A stretch of DNA of 64,000 bases from Emticicia soli (GTDB taxonomy: Bacteria; Bacteroidota; Bacteroidia; Cytophagales; Spirosomataceae): the NCBI RefSeq assembly GCF_037860775.1, contig NZ_JBBEWC010000006.1, forward strand, positions 1-64,000. The letters are read 5' to 3'. Both the position numbers and the translations under genes were made by a program. Below the pieces are notes generated by a model. The model saw only the letters and a list, made by a program, of their open reading frames with translations, was not told the DNA's origin and did not search any database. Positions 61,824 to 64,000 of the stretch are shown piece after piece; position 1 is the first letter of the stretch; each line of letters starts with the position of its first letter.

Positions 61824-63131
61824 ATGAAAAACAAACAATTATATTTTAGTATGCTTGTAGTTGGCATATCTTTAGGAACAGCCTGGGCCGTTCGTGGACA
61901 ATTCGGGCACGAACATGGTGCAGCCTGGGCTGGTGGAATTGGCTGCCTGAGCCTGCTGCTGGTAGCCAAACGAGGCGACTGGTATGGCAAATTTCTGAGT
62001 GCAACTATGGCAGGCGCTTTAGGCTGGGGCGTTGGTGGTATTATGAGTTATGGTATAGTTGTTGGATATGGCCGTGCCGATGATTTTGTGAATGCTTATT
62101 ACGGCCTTATGATGCTGTTTGTGATTGGTGGCTTATACGGTTATATTGGTGGTGGGCTTTTTGGCCTTGCTTTGGCTAGCACTGCTAAAAACCCTGTTAA
62201 ATGGGCTAATCTGCTTGTAGAAATGGTAGCAGGCGCTGTTCTGTTTTATTTCTTTATGATTACCGAGTTTGAGTGGTTCATGACCCCGCCACGCTCCGAA
62301 ATGTGGGCGGCTTGTTTTGGTATGGCTGTAGCTCTTACGTGGTTTCTGGTGCGCCATCAGCAAAGTTCGGCTTTAAGGGTAGCCATTTTCTCGGGTTTAG
62401 GCGGTGGCTTTGGTTTTGCTTTTGGCAATTTCTTGCAGGTATTGGGGAGCGTATCGGGTATAAAATTTAATTTCTGGAATGTAATGGAATATTCGATTGG
62501 CTTCTTTGGTGGCGCAGGCATGACCTACGGCACCCTGACTTCATCGTGGGAAAAATCAGAACCTACGCAAAACAAAAGCGCGCAACTATTTCCGCTTCTA
62601 ATGCTTACCCTCCTTATTCCTTATACAATGTGGCAACAGAATTTTGATGCCGAAGGTGTTTACAAATTGCTCAGTAAACTTAATGTACCAGATGGTAGCC
62701 CACTCTTTGCTTTTACTAACTGGAGTGGCCTGGTTTTAATTTTGCTTAGTACTACTATATGGCTTTATAAGTATTTTGTAAGCCAACCAAGCAGTGTAAA
62801 TTATGGTTACAAAGAAGTTTATACTTTTTTTGTGGGTCATTTAAGTTTGTATATCCTCTTTAGCCTTATTGATACAGGTGCATTTATCAGCACCTATCGG
62901 ATCGAACAATACCTATACGTGGTAAATCTGGTTGTAATTTTACTACTCATCAATAAAACCCAGCCTGGCTTTACAAATCGAACTAATAATGTTAACAAAT
63001 GGTCGGTAAATATGGTAGCAGTAGCTTTATTTATTGCCTTGCTGGCATTGGTAGCCAGTAATTCGCACGAAGAGCTAAAAGGTGCACAGAAAAGATTTGG
63101 CGCTGAACCTGTTGAAGAGGTTGCGAAGTAA
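61824..63131 (+). CDS. Polytopic membrane protein of unknown function
   Basis: A 435-residue protein with about ten or more hydrophobic helices rich in glycine (GGIGCLSLLLVAKRGDW, GGGLFGLALAS). No transporter family was recognised. An N-terminal RGQFGHEHGAAWAGG segment contains conserved-looking charged and histidine residues. It is divergent from the GH2 gene, suggesting a link to the same sugar pathway, perhaps as a transporter; this is inference. Confidence 0.65.
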   Translation: MKNKQLYFSMLVVGISLGTAWAVRGQFGHEHGAAWAGGIGCLSLLLVAKRGDWYGKFLSATMAGALGWGVGGIMSYGIVVGYGRADDFVNAYYGLMMLFVIGGLYGYIGGGLFGLALASTAKNPVKWANLLVEMVAGAVLFYFFMITEFEWFMTPPRSEMWAACFGMAVALTWFLVRHQQSSALRVAIFSGLGGGFGFAFGNFLQVLGSVSGIKFNFWNVMEYSIGFFGGAGMTYGTLTSSWEKSEPTQNKSAQLFPLLMLTLLIPYTMWQQNFDAEGVYKLLSKLNVPDGSPLFAFTNWSGLVLILLSTTIWLYKYFVSQPSSVNYGYKEVYTFFVGHLSLYILFSLIDTGAFISTYRIEQYLYVVNLVVILLLINKTQPGFTNRTNNVNKWSVNMVAVALFIALLALVASNSHEELKGAQKRFGAEPVEEVAK

Positions 63132-63144
63132 AATACAGAAGTGT

Positions 63145-63272
63145 CGGTGAATAAATTCACCGCCTAAAATAACAAAGGTCTTTTTTATAGTGCCCGACTT
63201 AAGTCGGGTCACATATACAATATAATTCCTTTGTTATTTTAGTCACCGAATTTATTCGGTGAAACTCAAGTT
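63145..63272. repeat. Nested cruciform element between two membrane protein genes
   Basis: Four dyads in 128 bp: CGGTGAATAAATTCACCG (63145-63162), CTAAAATAACAAAGG (63164-63178) pairing perfectly with 63238-63252, the perfect 16-bp palindrome CCCGACTTAAGTCGGG (63193-63208) in the loop between them, and TCACCGAATTTATTCGGTGA (63253-63272). The outer two units are also related to each other. No gene is inside. It looks like a small MITE or a strong transcription barrier. Confidence 0.8.
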
Positions 63273-63391
63273 TGTTACATACATGTATTTTTTAACAGCT
63301 TACTCCAACTTGCTGATAATCACCCTAAAACCTGACGATACTCATAATGCAGCTTTTGCCATTTGCCGACCTTTGCAAAAAGCAAACTTTT

Positions 63392-63790
63392 ATGAAATCG
63401 CTCCTTAGCACAATCGCATCTATACTTCTCATATTTAATGGTTTAAGTGCCATTTATGGCGGCTGGCACCTGATTACCTCGCCCGACGGCAGTAGTTTAC
63501 AAATGCCCCTAATTATATTAGACAAAAGCCCATTTACCGATTATTACATACCCGGTATTATTCTTTTTGTGGCTAACGGTATAGCCAGTTTAGCCGTATT
63601 TGTGGCTATTCTAGTCAAACCTCGTAAATTGGCCTGGCTCATTTCGGTTCAGGGCGCAATACTCACAGGTTGGATATTGATACAGGTAATTATGATACAA
63701 GCGGTATCTCCGCTACACTTTATTTATGGTGCTGTTGGTGTGGCCTTAATTGTTGTAGGCCGACAAATCACTCAATCAAGCAGAGTCTGA
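63392..63790 (+). CDS. Small four-helix membrane protein
   Basis: A 132-residue protein with about four hydrophobic segments (STIASILLIFNGLSAIYGGWHLI, IILFVANGIASLAVFVAIL, ISVQGAILTGWILIQVIM, FIYGAVGVALIVVG). No domain was recognised. I chose the start at 63392 (MKSLLST) since the preceding in-frame residues are not helix-like. It overlaps the end of the gene on the other strand by 19 bases. Confidence 0.6.
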   Translation: MKSLLSTIASILLIFNGLSAIYGGWHLITSPDGSSLQMPLIILDKSPFTDYYIPGIILFVANGIASLAVFVAILVKPRKLAWLISVQGAILTGWILIQVIMIQAVSPLHFIYGAVGVALIVVGRQITQSSRV

Positions 63791-64000
63791 TATACTTTTC
63801 TTACGTAGTCGGTCTGAATGAGGTCTATACCCATTGTTGTGGCCTTTTTATAGTTGTTCGGATTATCGAGTAGCCCTAGCACGTCGGTAAATATTTTTAC
63901 TTTGTGCGTATGTATTTCTGCTACCAGGTTTTCGTTCAGTATTGTCCAGCGAACATCAAAGGCATAAGGATTCAGGCGTTTTACTTTATCAGCAATTTCT
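63772..64000 (-). CDS. Glycerophosphodiester phosphodiesterase, C-terminal fragment (cut by window end)
   Basis: Only the last 75 residues are in the window (stop at 63772); the rest lies beyond 64000. The segment MGIDLIQTDYVRKV and the preceding VKIFTDVLGLLDN are typical of the C-terminal end of the GDPD TIM-barrel family, where the last strands place a substrate-binding lysine and a conserved LIQTD-like segment. The product would cleave glycerophosphodiesters to glycerol-3-phosphate and an alcohol. Function is inferred from this fragment only. Confidence 0.7.
   Translation of the reverse strand, partial: EIADKVKRLNPYAFDVRWTILNENLVAEIHTHKVKIFTDVLGLLDNPNNYKKATTMGIDLIQTDYVRKVYQTLLD

Overview
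The window looks like a chromosomal segment of an aerobic Bacteroidota bacterium, most likely order Cytophagales (inference). Supporting signs are AT-rich intergenic DNA, several TAnnTTTG-type -7 boxes with an upstream TTTG/TTG, no clear Shine-Dalgarno sequences, Bacteroidota-type small proteins (DUF4834, PorT-like barrels, PKD-bearing lipoproteins, LytTR and NarL-like regulators) and many GTAGAGAC-type intergenic palindromes. No phage or transposase gene was seen.

Region 1 (1-24300) is mainly a nitrate assimilation region. After a few housekeeping genes on the minus strand (deoC, an HDAC-like deacetylase, DoxX, DUF4834, a TlpA-like thioredoxin) come a degenerate sulfite/nitrite-reductase-like protein fused to rubredoxin, a PKD-containing sugar-dehydrogenase-like lipoprotein, a nitrate reductase fused to its own FAD/BFD electron-input module, a nitrate/nitrite MFS transporter and an outer-membrane channel. 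Siroheme synthase (cobA), a NarX/NarL-like two-component system and nirBD follow. An ECF sigma factor with its anti-sigma-like membrane protein and an Ig-like lipoprotein lie between the regulator and nirBD. The predicted 5' leader of the channel-transporter-reductase genes carries three hairpins with the identical hexaloop UGGGGG. The predicted nirB leader carries the same loop sequence and a shared CAAACGTAGG box, which suggests a common RNA-level or operator control not explained by the annotated genes.

Region 2 (24360-30843) is tRNA-Asn followed by a complete type I restriction-modification locus, hsdM-hsdS-hsdR. The hsdS gene carries a TAEL-type tandem repeat, and a 39-codon ORF ends one base before hsdR.

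Region 3 (31287-42262) is the most novel part: five tightly packed minus-strand genes. They encode an actin/Hsp70-superfamily ATPase, a membrane-anchored coiled-coil protein, a giant 1840-residue membrane protein that combines a polytopic (weakly SEDS/FtsW-like) core with a penicillin-binding transpeptidase domain, a small anchored periplasmic protein, and a proline-rich transmembrane protein with an SH3-like periplasmic region. I interpret this as a possible self-contained cell-wall synthesis or morphogenesis module.

Region 4 (42740-50165) holds a small unknown protein, a DinB-like protein, a GlxA-type AraC regulator, a LytS/LytTR two-component pair next to an ABC-2 exporter, a small barrel protein, a lipoprotein and an orphan secreted domain.

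Region 5 (50174-64000) is sugar metabolism: a PQQ-dependent dehydrogenase with cytochrome c, a ROK kinase, a sugar MFS transporter, a XylR-like AraC regulator, a large unassigned glycoside hydrolase, a GH2 exo-glucosaminidase-like lipoprotein, a polytopic membrane protein, a small membrane protein and the 3' end of a glycerophosphodiester phosphodiesterase gene cut by the window edge.
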